The notes beneath the pieces were generated by a model, which was not told where the DNA came from, made no database searches, and saw only the letters and a program-made list of their open reading frames with translations. Positions 7,609-14,470 of a stretch of DNA of 14,470 nucleotides are shown one piece after another. Each line of letters opens with the position of its first letter. Within the stretch, counting starts at the first letter, position 1. A program made the position numbers and the translations under genes. The stretch lies in contig JAEZAR010000408.1 in the NCBI GenBank assembly GCA_023430425.1, forward strand, positions 1 to 14,470, read 5' to 3'. This DNA is from Actinomycetes bacterium (lineage in GTDB: Bacteria > Actinomycetota > Actinomycetes > Actinomycetales > Cellulomonadaceae).

Positions 7609-8966
7609 ATCGACTCCATGAGCCGGTCCACCCGCTCGTCGGCGGCGCGGAAGGGGTCCTTGCACAGCACCGTGCGCTGAGCCTGGTCGTTGAGCTTCAG
7701 GTGCACCCAGTCCACCGTGTAGTCCCGGCGGGACTCCTGGGCGCGCCGCACGAAGTCGCCGCGCAGCTTGGCGCGCGTCGTCTGGGGGGGCACCGCCGTC
7801 GCCTCGAACACCTCGAGGTCGGTCACCACGCGCTCCACGAGACCCCGCGCCGCCAGCAGGTTGTACAGGCCCTGGGTGCGGGAGATGTCGTGGTAGGCCA
7901 GGTCGAGCCGCGCGACCCGCGGGTCGTCCAGCGCGAGGCCGTGCTTGGCGCGGTAGCGCTCGATGAGCCGCAGCTTGATGACCCAGTCGAGCTCGCGCTC
8001 CACCAGGTCCAGCCGTCCGGAACGGATCGCGCGCAGCCCGCGCTCCCACAGGTCGAGCACCTGCTTCATCACCGGGGTGAGCTCGAGGTCCCGCGTGACA
8101 TGCCCCTGCACCCAGGCGAGGTACTCCTCCTGGACGTCCAGGGCCGACGCCGTCCGGCCGTTGGCCAGCGCGACCGTCGCCGTGCCGGTGGGGTCGTGGC
8201 TGATCTCGCGGATCGCCCGCATCGGGTTCTCCAGCGAGAGGTCGCGCAGCGGGATGCCCGCCTCCACGAGCCGGAGCACGAGGTCGGTGGCGCCGACCTT
8301 GAGCAGCGTGGTGGTCTCGGACATGGAGGAGTCGCCGACGATGACGTGCAGGCGCCGGTAGCGCTCGGCGTCGGCATGGGGCTCGTCCCGCGTGTTGATG
8401 ATCGGCCGTGACCGGGTCGTGGCGCTCGAGACCGACTCCCAGATGTGGTCCGCGCGCTGGGACAGGCAGTAGGTGGCGCCCTTCGGCGTCGGGAGCACCT
8501 TGCCCGCGCCGGTGAGCACCTGGCGCGTGATGAGGAACGGCACGAGGACGTCGGCGAGCCGCGTGAAGTCGCCCTGACGACGCACGAGGTAGTTCTCGTG
8601 GCAGCCGTAGGAGTTGCCGGCCGAGTCCGTGTTGTTCTTGAACAGGTGGATGCTCCCCGGCACGCCCTCGTGCTCGAGCCGCTGCTGCGCGTCCACGACG
8701 AGGCCCTCGAGGATGCGCTCGCCGCCGCGGTCGTGCGCGATCAGCTGCGGCACGTCGTCGCACTCCGCGGTGGCGTACTCCGGGTGCGAGCCGACGTCGA
8801 GGTAGAGGCGGGAGCCGTTGCGCAGGAACACGTTCGACGAGCGCCCCCACGCCACCACCTTGCGGAACAGGTACCGGGCGACCTCGTCCGCGGACAGCCC
8901 ACGGCCCGACGGCACGGCGCACGTGACGCCGTACTCCGTCTCCAGCCCGAAGATCCGTCGATCCAC
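7605..8966 (-). CDS. pafA: Pup-protein ligase
   Basis: PafA activates the C-terminal Glu of Pup with ATP to a gamma-glutamyl phosphate, then joins it to a substrate lysine, marking proteins for the proteasome. It has the glutamine synthetase/GCS fold and is a paralogue of Dop. The 453-aa length matches mycobacterial PafA. Key blocks: [14 protein letters not shown] (1-14) with the Mg-binding Glu9 and Glu11; [18 protein letters not shown] (54-71) with Asp57 at the position of the proposed catalytic base; [17 protein letters not shown] (110-126); [13 protein letters not shown] (187-199) and [13 protein letters not shown] (205-217). It lacks the Dop loop that follows the Glu motif in Dop, which separates ligase from depupylase. 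The GTG at 8966 gives the canonical N-terminus. It begins 9 nt after the prcA stop, and its stop overlaps the FKBP start. Confidence 0.97.
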   Translation of the reverse strand: MDRRIFGLETEYGVTCAVPSGRGLSADEVARYLFRKVVAWGRSSNVFLRNGSRLYLDVGSHPEYATAECDDVPQLIAHDRGGERILEGLVVDAQQRLEHEGVPGSIHLFKNNTDSAGNSYGCHENYLVRRQGDFTRLADVLVPFLITRQVLTGAGKVLPTPKGATYCLSQRADHIWESVSSATTRSRPIINTRDEPHADAERYRRLHVIVGDSSMSETTTLLKVGATDLVLRLVEAGIPLRDLSLENPMRAIREISHDPTGTATVALANGRTASALDVQEEYLAWVQGHVTRDLELTPVMKQVLDLWERGLRAIRSGRLDLVERELDWVIKLRLIERYRAKHGLALDDPRVARLDLAYHDISRTQGLYNLLAARGLVERVVTDLEVFEATAVPPQTTRAKLRGDFVRRAQESRRDYTVDWVHLKLNDQAQRTVLCKDPFRAADERVDRLMESM

Positions 8967-8975
8967 GCGCGCCCG

Positions 8976-9758
8976 CTAGCCCTGCTCGTCCGGGCCGGCG
9001 GCGTCGGGGGCACCGTCGCCGTCACCGGGCACCGCACCGGGCTCGCCGTCGCCCGCCCGGCCCGCGGCCCCGTCCAGCAGGTCGGCGAGCTGGGCGGGCG
9101 CCAGCCGCCGGAACGCGCGGCGCGGGCGCGTGCGGTCCAGCACCGCCACCTCGAGCTGCGCCGGGCCCAGCTCCCGGTCCTCCCCGCCCTGCCCCGTGCC
9201 CAGCACCCGGACCGCGAGGCGTACGGTCTCCGCGAGCGGCATGCCCGGCCGCCAGGCCTCGGCCAGCCGCTCGGAGAGCTGCTCGGCCTGGCCGCCCATG
9301 ACGACGGTGCCGTGCTCGTCGGCCACCGAGCCGTCGTAGGAGAGCCGGTAGATCTGGTCGCCCTCGGGCGTCGCGCCGACCTCCGCCACGACGAGCTCGA
9401 CCTCGAGCGGCTTGGACTCCGTGGTGAACACCGTGCCCAGCGTCTGCGCGTACGCGTTGGCGAGCGCCCGCGCGGACACGTCGGCGCGGTCGTAGGAGTA
9501 GCCGCGCAGGTCGGCGTAGCGCACGCCGGCCACCCGCAGGTTCTCGAACTCGTTGTACTTGCCGACGGCCGCGAACGCGATGCGGTCGTAGATCTCCGAG
9601 ATCTTGTGCAGCGCGCGGGAGGGGTTCTCGGTCGCGAAGGCGATGCCGTCGTCGTACTGCAGGACCACCACCGAGCGGCCGCGCGCGATGCCCTTGCGCG
9701 CGTAGTCCGCCCGGTCCTTCATGAGCTGCTCGGGCGAGACGTAGAACGGCATCGTCAT
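8976..9758 (-). CDS. prcA: Proteasome alpha subunit
   Basis: PrcA forms the outer heptameric rings of the 20S core and gates entry to the chamber; it is non-catalytic. The 260-aa product follows mycobacterial PrcA closely: N-terminal gate segment [16 protein letters not shown] (1-16), [10 protein letters not shown] (21-30), [16 protein letters not shown] (44-59) with Lys52 where the ATPase tail-docking lysine is expected, [10 protein letters not shown] (66-75), RGYSYDR (85-91), [11 protein letters not shown] (99-109), SYDGSVADE (140-148) and RPRRAFRRL (211-219). Residues about 230-260 form an acidic Gly/Pro/Asp-rich tail that should be disordered. The ATG at 9758 overlaps the prcB stop as ATGA and follows a run of G with GGGA, a good ribosome site. 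This coupling suits equal supply of alpha and beta subunits. An ATG two codons later is less likely, because the family keeps this N-terminus. Confidence 0.97.
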   Translation of the reverse strand: MTMPFYVSPEQLMKDRADYARKGIARGRSVVVLQYDDGIAFATENPSRALHKISEIYDRIAFAAVGKYNEFENLRVAGVRYADLRGYSYDRADVSARALANAYAQTLGTVFTTESKPLEVELVVAEVGATPEGDQIYRLSYDGSVADEHGTVVMGGQAEQLSERLAEAWRPGMPLAETVRLAVRVLGTGQGGEDRELGPAQLEVAVLDRTRPRRAFRRLAPAQLADLLDGAAGRAGDGEPGAVPGDGDGAPDAAGPDEQG

Positions 9759-10585
9759 CGCGGGTCCCCCCCGCCCGGCTCGGTGAGGCGGCGCTTGGCC
9801 TCGATCTCGGCCGCGGCGGCGGCCAGCGCCTCGTCGGGCACCCGCAGGTAGCCGGCGGCGGTCACGGTCGCGACGACGGGCCAGATGCGCCGAACCGTGT
9901 CCGGCCCGCCCGTGGCGGAGTCGTCGTCCGCCGCGTCGACCAGCGCGTGCACGGCCACGCGCACCGCGTCCGCGACACCCATGCCGGCCCACCACAGCTT
10001 CTTGAGCGAGCCCTTCGCGAACGCCGAGCCCGAGCCGACCGCGTGGAAGTCCGCCTCCTCGTACCGGCCGCCGGTGACGTCGTAGGAGAAGATCCGGCCG
10101 ACGCGGCGGTCGAGGTCGTAGCCGCCGAAGACCGGGACGACGGCGAGCCCCTGCAGCGCCATCGGGAGGCTGCCGCGCACGATCGTGGCCAGCCGGTTGG
10201 CCTTGCCGTCGAGCGAGAGCAGCGCGCCCTCGATCTTCTCGTAGTGCTCGAGCTCGAGCTGGAACAGGCGCACCAGCTCCAGGGCCAGGCCGGCCGTGCC
10301 CGCGATGCCGACCGCGGAGTACTCGTCCGCGGGGTGCACCTTCTCGATGTGGTGGCTCGCGATCGTGGGCCCCGCGGTCGCCCGTCGGTCCCCGGCCATG
10401 ACGATGCCGCCGTCGAACGTCAGCGCGACGATCGTCGTGCCGTGCGGCGCACCGCTCACCTCACCGGGCGGCAGCGCGCGGCCGGGCAGACGCGACGGGT
10501 CGTGGGCCGCGAGGAAGTCGAGGAAGGACGACGTCCCCGGCATGGTGAAGGCGGCGGGCAGCCGCCCGTGCGTGTCCGGCGTCAT
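9755..10585 (-). CDS. prcB: Proteasome beta subunit (catalytic, with propeptide)
   Basis: PrcB forms the inner catalytic rings of the 20S core. It is made with a propeptide that it removes itself, exposing an N-terminal Thr nucleophile. In this 276-aa protein the cleavage site is HG/TTIVAL, making Thr50 residue 1 of the mature enzyme, preceded by a 49-residue propeptide. The catalytic set falls at the right distances: Asp66 (mature 17) in [10 protein letters not shown] (63-72) and Lys82 (mature 33) in HIEKVHP (79-85). Other blocks are [19 protein letters not shown] (93-111), [10 protein letters not shown] (151-160) and [19 protein letters not shown] (178-196). The ATG at 10585 comes 6 nt after the pup stop; its ribosome site is weak, which suggests re-initiation by ribosomes finishing pup. 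The stop overlaps prcA. Confidence 0.97.
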   Translation of the reverse strand: MTPDTHGRLPAAFTMPGTSSFLDFLAAHDPSRLPGRALPPGEVSGAPHGTTIVALTFDGGIVMAGDRRATAGPTIASHHIEKVHPADEYSAVGIAGTAGLALELVRLFQLELEHYEKIEGALLSLDGKANRLATIVRGSLPMALQGLAVVPVFGGYDLDRRVGRIFSYDVTGGRYEEADFHAVGSGSAFAKGSLKKLWWAGMGVADAVRVAVHALVDAADDDSATGGPDTVRRIWPVVATVTAAGYLRVPDEALAAAAAEIEAKRRLTEPGGGDPR

Positions 10586-10591
10586 CGCGGC

Positions 10592-10780
10592 TCACTCGCC
10601 GCCCTTCTGCACGAACCCGCGCACGAAGGACTCCGCGTTGGACTCCAGCACGTCGTCGATCTCGTCGAGGAGCTTGTCCACCTCGGCGTCGCGCGCCTGC
10701 GGGGCGGGCGTGGCGGGCTCCGGCGCGTCGACGGGCTCCTCGTCGTCGCGGTGGTGCTGGCGCTGGTCCTGGCCGGCCAT
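10592..10780 (-). CDS. pup: Prokaryotic ubiquitin-like protein Pup, GGE-ending
   Basis: Pup is the small, mostly disordered tag ligated through its C-terminal Glu to substrate lysines. The protein is 62 aa. Its N-terminal half is rich in Asp, Glu, Gln, Arg and Pro. Residues about 31-50 (from DAEVDKLLDEIDDVLE) can form the helix that pairs with the ARC/Mpa coiled coil. The end is SFVRGFVQKGGE, with only two lysines, K36 and K59. The last codon is GAG (Glu), not the Gln codon found in mycobacteria and streptomycetes, so the encoded product is already ligation-competent without deamidation by Dop. The ATG at 10780 follows GGGGGAA (10786-10792) with a 5-nt spacer. It is the first gene after a 107-nt gap, followed 6 nt later by prcB, so it probably heads the proteasome transcript. 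Confidence 0.98.
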   Translation of the reverse strand: MAGQDQRQHHRDDEEPVDAPEPATPAPQARDAEVDKLLDEIDDVLESNAESFVRGFVQKGGE

Positions 10781-10831
10781 GGTCGTTCCCCCGTCCTCGG
10801 CGCCGCGCGTGCGGCGGGTGATGACAGGACG

Positions 10832-10837
10832 ATCCTA
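10832..10837 (-). promoter_or_regulatory. Candidate -10 box TAGGAT for pup
   Basis: TAGGAT on the minus strand fits the actinobacterial -10 pattern TAnnnT and lies 51 nt before the pup ATG. That would give an untranslated leader of roughly 45 nt that includes the GGGGGAA ribosome site. I find no convincing -35 element 16-19 nt upstream; that stretch is occupied by a GC-rich inverted repeat. The call rests on motif and position only. Confidence 0.35.
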
Positions 10838-10841
10838 GGCG

Positions 10842-10863
10842 GCGCGCCCGACGAGGGGCGCGC
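10842..10863 (-). repeat. 8-bp inverted repeat between dop and pup
   Basis: GCGCGCCC (10842-10849) and GGGCGCGC (10856-10863) form a perfect 8-bp stem with a 6-nt loop. It lies 24 nt past the dop stop and just upstream of the TAGGAT box. It could end dop transcription, although no T-run follows, or act as a protein-binding site over the pup -35 region. A hairpin of this quality is the best in the locus, but GC-rich sequence raises the chance of coincidence. Confidence 0.35.
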
Positions 10864-10887
10864 GCGTCGTGCCCGACGGCGCGACGC

Positions 10888-12528
10888 TCACCCGCCGGCG
10901 AGGCGCGCCACGAGGGTCGCGGCGTCGGGGCACTCCTCCAGGAGCGCACCGACGTGCTCCCGCGTGCCGCGCCACGGGTCGCGCAGCGGGACCCGGCGCA
11001 GCGACGCGAACGTCGGCACGTCGAGCACCACGGAGTCCCAGCTCGCCGCACGCACCTGGCCGGGGAACCGGCGCACCACGGTGCCGCGGAAGTACGCCCG
11101 CGTGTCGGCCGGCGGCTCGTGCACGGCGCGGGCCACCTCGTCGTCGGTCACCAGCCGCTCGACCGCGCCCGCCGCGACGAGCCGGTGGTACAGGCCGCGC
11201 TCGGGCCGCACGTCGGACCACTGGAGGTCCATCGCGGCCAGGCGCGGGTGGTCCCAGCCGATCCGGTCGCGCGTGCGCATCGCGTCCAGCAGGCGGTGCT
11301 TGGCCACCCACTCCACCTCCCGCGCGCACGACGCCGGGTCGCGGGCCAGGCGGTCGAGCACGGAGGCCCAGCGGTCCAGCACCCCGGCCGTCGCCTCGTC
11401 CGGGCGCCCGACGGCGGTGCGCACGGCGGTCAGGTATGCCCGCTGCACGTCCAGGGCCGTCAGCGAGCCGCCGTCGGCCAGCTCGAGCCGCGTGCGCAGC
11501 GTGAGGTCGCGGCTCACCTGGCGCACCGCGCCCACGGGGTCCGCCAGCCGCAGCCCGGCGACGAAGTCGAGCAGCGCCGGCCGTTCCTGCGCCTGCTCGA
11601 CCAGCCACAGCACGAGCGAGGTGGTCCCGAGCCGCAGGTACGTCGCCACCTCGAGCAGCGTCGCGTCGCCGAGGATGAGGTGCAGGCGGCGCCACCGCTT
11701 GCGGTCCGCGTGCGGCTCGTCGCGCGTGTTGACGATCGGCCGCCGCAGCGTCGTCTCCAGGCCCACCTCCGCCTCGATGTAGTCCGCGCGCTGGGAGAGC
11801 TGGAAGCCGGGCACCTCGCCGGTCGGCCCGATCCCCACGCGGCCGGCGCCCGTGAACACCTGGCGCGTCACGAGGAACGGGGTCAGGGCCTCGACGATCC
11901 CGTCGAACGGGACCGCACGGTCGACGAGGTAGTTCTCGTGCGTGCCGTACGAGGCGCCCTTGCCGTCGACGTTGTTCTTGTACAGGGCGACGTCGGGCAT
12001 CGCGGGGTTCGCCGTCAGGGCGCGCGCCGCGCGCAGCATCACCAGCTCACCCGCCTTGTCCCACAGGACCCCGTCCCTCGGCGTGGTGACCTCGGGCGAG
12101 GAGTACTCCGGGTGCGCGTGGTCGACGTAGAGGCGGGCCCCGTTGGTGAGCACCGTCGTCGCGGCGCCCGGGTCCTCGTACTCCTCGACGTCCGGGCGGT
12201 CCAGCTCGACGGCGACCGTGCCGCCGTCGACCTCGGGGTCGGGACCTGCCGCGGGCCCGCCCTCGTCGGGACCGGGCGGCGCGGGGTGCGCCGGGTCGTC
12301 GGTGAGCAGCGACGGGTGGGCCGACGCCCGGTCCAGCCGGAACCCTCGCGCGTCGGCCAGCGGGTCCTCGTCCGCGTAGTCCCAGCGCGCGTGACCGGCG
12401 GGCGCGGAGGTCAGGGCCGTGTAGGACGCGACCACGTGGCTCGAGAGCAGCATCGGGTTCGCGGACGGCCGGCCCGGGGAGAGGACGCCGTACTCGGTCT
12501 CGATCCCCATCACCCGGCGCACGGTCAC
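10888..12528 (-). CDS. dop: Depupylase/deamidase of Pup, with enlarged insertion
   Basis: Dop cleaves Pup from tagged proteins and, in species whose Pup ends in Gln, deamidates it; here Pup already ends in Glu, so depupylation is the expected main role. It shares the glutamine synthetase-like fold with PafA. In this 546-aa protein the N-terminus RRVMGIETEYG (4-14) holds the metal-binding glutamates. The Dop-loop signature RWDYADEDPLADARGF (48-63) separates it from PafA. LYVDHAHPEYSSPE (133-146) carries Asp136 at the nucleophile position, followed by YKNNVDGKGASYGTHENY (183-200), [14 protein letters not shown] (262-275) and RLHLILGDATLLE (281-293). Residues about 71-120 are a Pro/Gly/Asp-rich stretch; the family is usually near 500 aa. 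The GTG at 12528 gives the usual MTVRRVMG start. No good ribosome site precedes it, but a -10-like box does, suggesting a leaderless message. Confidence 0.96.
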   Translation of the reverse strand: MTVRRVMGIETEYGVLSPGRPSANPMLLSSHVVASYTALTSAPAGHARWDYADEDPLADARGFRLDRASAHPSLLTDDPAHPAPPGPDEGGPAAGPDPEVDGGTVAVELDRPDVEEYEDPGAATTVLTNGARLYVDHAHPEYSSPEVTTPRDGVLWDKAGELVMLRAARALTANPAMPDVALYKNNVDGKGASYGTHENYLVDRAVPFDGIVEALTPFLVTRQVFTGAGRVGIGPTGEVPGFQLSQRADYIEAEVGLETTLRRPIVNTRDEPHADRKRWRRLHLILGDATLLEVATYLRLGTTSLVLWLVEQAQERPALLDFVAGLRLADPVGAVRQVSRDLTLRTRLELADGGSLTALDVQRAYLTAVRTAVGRPDEATAGVLDRWASVLDRLARDPASCAREVEWVAKHRLLDAMRTRDRIGWDHPRLAAMDLQWSDVRPERGLYHRLVAAGAVERLVTDDEVARAVHEPPADTRAYFRGTVVRRFPGQVRAASWDSVVLDVPTFASLRRVPLRDPWRGTREHVGALLEECPDAATLVARLAGG

Positions 12529-12534
12529 CGCGCC

Positions 12535-12540
12535 AGCCTA
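12535..12540 (-). promoter_or_regulatory. Candidate -10 box TAGGCT for leaderless dop transcript
   Basis: TAGGCT on the minus strand matches TAnnnT, and only 6 nt separate it from the dop GTG at 12528. Transcription starts about 6-7 nt after a -10 box, so the first transcribed base would be at or next to the start codon. Actinobacteria use leaderless messages often. The lack of a clear Shine-Dalgarno before dop agrees. No -35 element is evident. Confidence 0.4.
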
Positions 12541-12626
12541 GCCAGCGCAGGCCCGCCGCCCGCCCCGGCGCGGACCTGCGAGCGACCCGCGACGGCGCCC
12601 GTGGCCGCCTGGACCGGACCGTGCGG

Positions 12627-14267
12627 TCAGAGGTACTGGCCGGTCGGGGTGACCGTCTCGATCGTCCGCCCGCTCTCCTTGCCGCCCTTGCCCTGGACGA
12701 TCGTGCGGATGAACACGATGCGCTCGCCCTTCTTGCCGGAGATGCGCGCCCAGTCGTCGGGGTTGGTGGTGTTCGGCAGGTCCTCGTTCTCCTTGAACTC
12801 CTCCACGCACGCGGTGAGCAGGTGCTCGACCCGCAGCCCCTTGCGGTCCGTCGCGAGGTACTCCTTGATGGCCGTCTTCTTCGCGCGGTCGACGATGTTC
12901 TGGATCATCGCCCCCGAGGAGAAGTCCTTGAAGTACAGGACCTCCTTGTCGCCCGAGGCGTAGGTGACCTCGAGGAACTCGTTCTCCTCGGACTCGGCGT
13001 ACATGCGCTCGACGGCACGGGTGATCATCGCGTCGACCGTCGCCTGGGCGACCCCGTCGTGCACCGCGAGGTCGTCGGCGTGCAGCGGCAGGTCCGGCGT
13101 CAGGTACTTGCCGAAGATCTCGCGCGCGGCCTCGGCGTCGGGCCGCTCGATCTTGATCTTCACGTCGAGGCGACCCGGACGCAGGATCGCGGGGTCGATC
13201 ATGTCCTCCCGGTTGGACGCGCCGATGACGATGACGTTGTCCAGGCGCTCCACGCCGTCGATCTCGCTGAGCAGCTGCGGGACGATCGTGGTCTCGACAT
13301 CGCTGGAGATCCCCGTCCCTCGCGTGCGGAACAGCGACTCCATCTCGTCGAAGAAGACCACCACCGGGTGGCCCGCCGCCGCCTTCTCGCGCGCGCGGGC
13401 GAAGATCAGCCGGATGTGGCGCTCGGTCTCCCCCACGTACTTGTTGAGCAGCTCGGGGCCCTTGACGTTGAGGAAGAAGCTCTTGGCCGGGGTCCCGTCC
13501 GGGCCGGTCCCGCGCATCTCCGCGAGCGAGTGCGCCACCGCCTTGGCGATGAGCGTCTTGCCGCAGCCGGGCGGGCCGTACAGCAGGACGCCCTTGGGCG
13601 GGCGCAGGCCGTGCTCCCGGAACAGGTCCGGGTGCGCGAACGGGAGCTCGACGGCGTCGCGGATCTGCTCGATCTGCGGGCCGAGGCCACCGATGTCGTG
13701 GTACCCGATGTCGGGCACCTCCTCCAGGATCAGCTCCTCCACCTCCGAGCGGGGCACCCGCTCGAAGACGAAGCCGCTCCGGGTCTCCACCGTGAGCGCG
13801 TCGCCGACGCGCAGCGGGGCGTCCATGAGCGGTCCGGCGAGGCGGACGACGCGCTCCTCGTCGGCCCGCCCGATGACGAGCGCGCGGTCGCCCCCGATGA
13901 GCTCCTTGACGGTGACGATCTCCCCGACCGACTCGTAGCGGCCGGCCTCCACGAGCGCCATGGCCTCGTTGAGCTTGACCTCCTGGCCGGGGCGCAGCCG
14001 CTCGAGCTCCACGGTCGGGGCGACCTGGACGTGCATCTTCCGGCCCTGGGAGATCACCTCGGCGGAGCCGTCCCCGCGTGCCGCGAGGAAGGTGGCAAAG
14101 GTCGCCGGCGGGCGCCCGAGGTCCTCCAGACGGCGCTGGAGCTCGACGATCTGGTCCCGGGCCTGGCGCAGCGCGTCGGCGAGCCGCTCGTTCTTGGCGG
14201 CGAGCGCGGCGGCGTGCCGCGTGGCCTCCGCGGCCTGGCGTCCGGGCTCCTCGGGGTGCTGGCTCAT
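12627..14267 (-). CDS. arc: Proteasome-associated AAA ATPase ARC/Mpa
   Basis: This ATPase forms a hexameric ring that captures Pup-tagged proteins, unfolds them with ATP and threads them into the 20S core. The 546-aa protein (mpa in mycobacteria) has the full layout: coiled coil about 12-50 for Pup binding; tandem OB-fold domain about 55-170; and an AAA domain with Walker A GPPGCGKT (231-238), pore-loop YVG (277-279), Walker B VVFFDE (303-308), sensor-1 Asn352 in GASN and arginine-finger region LRPGR (362-366). It ends in GQYL (543-546), the tail that docks in PrcA pockets and opens the gate. I chose the ATG at 14267 because GGAGGG (14273-14278) sits 5 nt before it. A TTG at 14318 would add 17 residues but overlaps a likely promoter box. 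The gene stands 98 nt upstream of dop. Confidence 0.97.
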   Translation of the reverse strand: MSQHPEEPGRQAAEATRHAAALAAKNERLADALRQARDQIVELQRRLEDLGRPPATFATFLAARGDGSAEVISQGRKMHVQVAPTVELERLRPGQEVKLNEAMALVEAGRYESVGEIVTVKELIGGDRALVIGRADEERVVRLAGPLMDAPLRVGDALTVETRSGFVFERVPRSEVEELILEEVPDIGYHDIGGLGPQIEQIRDAVELPFAHPDLFREHGLRPPKGVLLYGPPGCGKTLIAKAVAHSLAEMRGTGPDGTPAKSFFLNVKGPELLNKYVGETERHIRLIFARAREKAAAGHPVVVFFDEMESLFRTRGTGISSDVETTIVPQLLSEIDGVERLDNVIVIGASNREDMIDPAILRPGRLDVKIKIERPDAEAAREIFGKYLTPDLPLHADDLAVHDGVAQATVDAMITRAVERMYAESEENEFLEVTYASGDKEVLYFKDFSSGAMIQNIVDRAKKTAIKEYLATDRKGLRVEHLLTACVEEFKENEDLPNTTNPDDWARISGKKGERIVFIRTIVQGKGGKESGRTIETVTPTGQYL

Positions 14268-14298
14268 CGTCGCCCTCCGCTCCTCGTCCGACACGACG

Positions 14299-14304
14299 AC
14301 CCTA
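14299..14304 (-). promoter_or_regulatory. Candidate -10 box TAGGGT for arc
   Basis: TAGGGT on the minus strand lies 31 nt before the arc ATG, which would leave a leader of about 25 nt carrying the GGAGGG ribosome site. No good -35 hexamer is found at 16-19 nt; a TTGACG at 14313-14318 is only 8 nt away and so does not fit. The 120-nt gap before arc otherwise holds an inverted repeat and nothing else I recognise. Confidence 0.35.
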
Positions 14305-14317
14305 TGCACCGACGTCA

Positions 14318-14338
14318 AGCGCGAAAGGGGGGCGCGCT
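14318..14338. repeat. Inverted repeat with purine loop in the arc upstream region
   Basis: AGCGCG (14318-14323) and CGCGCT (14333-14338) are perfect 6-bp arms around AAAGGGGGG (14324-14332). The repeat covers the place where a -35 element for the TAGGGT box would lie. It could be an operator, a terminator for the gene upstream, or chance. Confidence 0.25.
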
Positions 14339-14387
14339 GTTCCCGGGGTGTCGTCTCACTGGGTGGCCAGCGGGGTCCGGGCTCCGA

Positions 14388-14470
14388 TCACCGCTCGGCG
14401 TCGTCCCCGGGCGGAGGGCCGGCGGGGCCGTCGGCCGGCCCGTCCGGGAGGTCGTCGGGGTCGTCGGGCC
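14388..14470 (-). CDS. C-terminal tail of an upstream gene (partial, unidentified)
   Basis: The last 26 codons of a gene that enters from beyond the window end, closing with TGA at 14390-14388. The visible peptide is acidic and rich in Pro, Asp, Gly and Ala, ending in PPPGDDAER. Almost every third codon position is G or C, as in the neighbouring genes, which supports coding. The tail has no recognisable domain. In related actinobacteria a tRNA (adenine-N1)-methyltransferase gene often precedes the proteasome ATPase, so that is a reasonable guess from position alone. The next gene, arc, begins 120 nt further on. Confidence 0.45.
   Translation of the reverse strand, partial: PDDPDDLPDGPADGPAGPPPGDDAER

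Noticed and set aside
7609..8922. Upstream extension of the FKBP gene through pafA
   Set aside because: It is the out-of-frame shadow of pafA; the GTG at 7608 is followed at once by a lipoprotein signal.
12546..12580. Inverted repeat CGCAGG/CCTGCG between arc and dop as a terminator
   Set aside because: A 6-bp stem with a 23-nt loop in very GC-rich DNA is not convincing; it may still contribute to structure there.
8445..12963. Long plus-strand open frames (8445-9851, 9947-11782, 10954-12963) opposite prcA, prcB, dop and arc
   Set aside because: Same reasoning: low-complexity Arg/Ala/Gly-rich translations with no family features, fully opposite proven genes.
14268..14318. TTG start for arc at 14318
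   Set aside because: It has no ribosome site, covers the TAGGGT box, and the ATG at 14267 has GGAGGG at good spacing.
1..14470. tRNA, rRNA, riboswitch, CRISPR, insertion sequence or phage attachment site
   Set aside because: Genes cover nearly everything, all gaps are 120 nt or shorter, and I see no cloverleaf, repeat-spacer array, transposase or terminal repeats.

Overview
The window is very GC-rich, and every gene I can support lies on the minus strand, so transcription runs from base 14470 towards base 1. A bacterial 20S proteasome with a complete Pup-tagging set (Pup, Dop, PafA, ARC/Mpa) indicates Actinomycetota. The GC level, the frequent GTG starts and the protein sequences resemble Micrococcales of the Cellulomonas type, but that finer placement is inference.

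In transcription order: (1) 14470-14388, the acidic C-terminal tail of an unidentified protein. (2) 14267-7605, the Pup-proteasome locus: arc/mpa (AAA ATPase), dop (depupylase), pup, prcB and prcA (20S core), pafA (Pup ligase). (3) 7608-6712, a lipoprotein with one intact and one degenerate FKBP domain. (4) 6715-5948, hisF. (5) 5864-2053, two half-size ABC exporters that look like an asymmetric heterodimer. (6) 1994-1623 hisI, 1626-46 trpE, and the first codons of another gene at 49-1, probably the Trp-operon membrane protein.

Pup is ligated to substrate lysines by PafA and removed by Dop. ARC/Mpa binds Pup through its N-terminal coiled coil, unfolds the substrate and docks on the PrcA ring through its C-terminal GQYL. 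PrcB, with an autocatalytic N-terminal Thr, degrades the substrate. The downstream half is central metabolism: HisI and HisF act in histidine synthesis and TrpE commits chorismate to tryptophan.

The whole run is tightly packed. Six junctions are 4-base ATGA or GTGA overlaps, and pafA, the FKBP gene and hisF are chained this way, tying the protein-degradation operon to amino-acid synthesis. The only sizeable gaps are 120 nt before arc, 98 nt before dop, 107 nt before pup, 83 nt before the first ABC gene and 58 nt before hisI; no gene-free stretch exceeds 300 bases. TAGGNT boxes resembling actinobacterial -10 elements sit before arc, dop and pup, and the one before dop is placed for a leaderless transcript.

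I see no mobile element, CRISPR array, tRNA or rRNA, and no wholly unknown system. The points of most interest are variations on known systems: a Pup gene that already encodes the C-terminal Glu, an enlarged low-complexity insertion in Dop, a coherent degenerate ATP site across the ABC pair, and the coupling of hisF to the pupylation operon.
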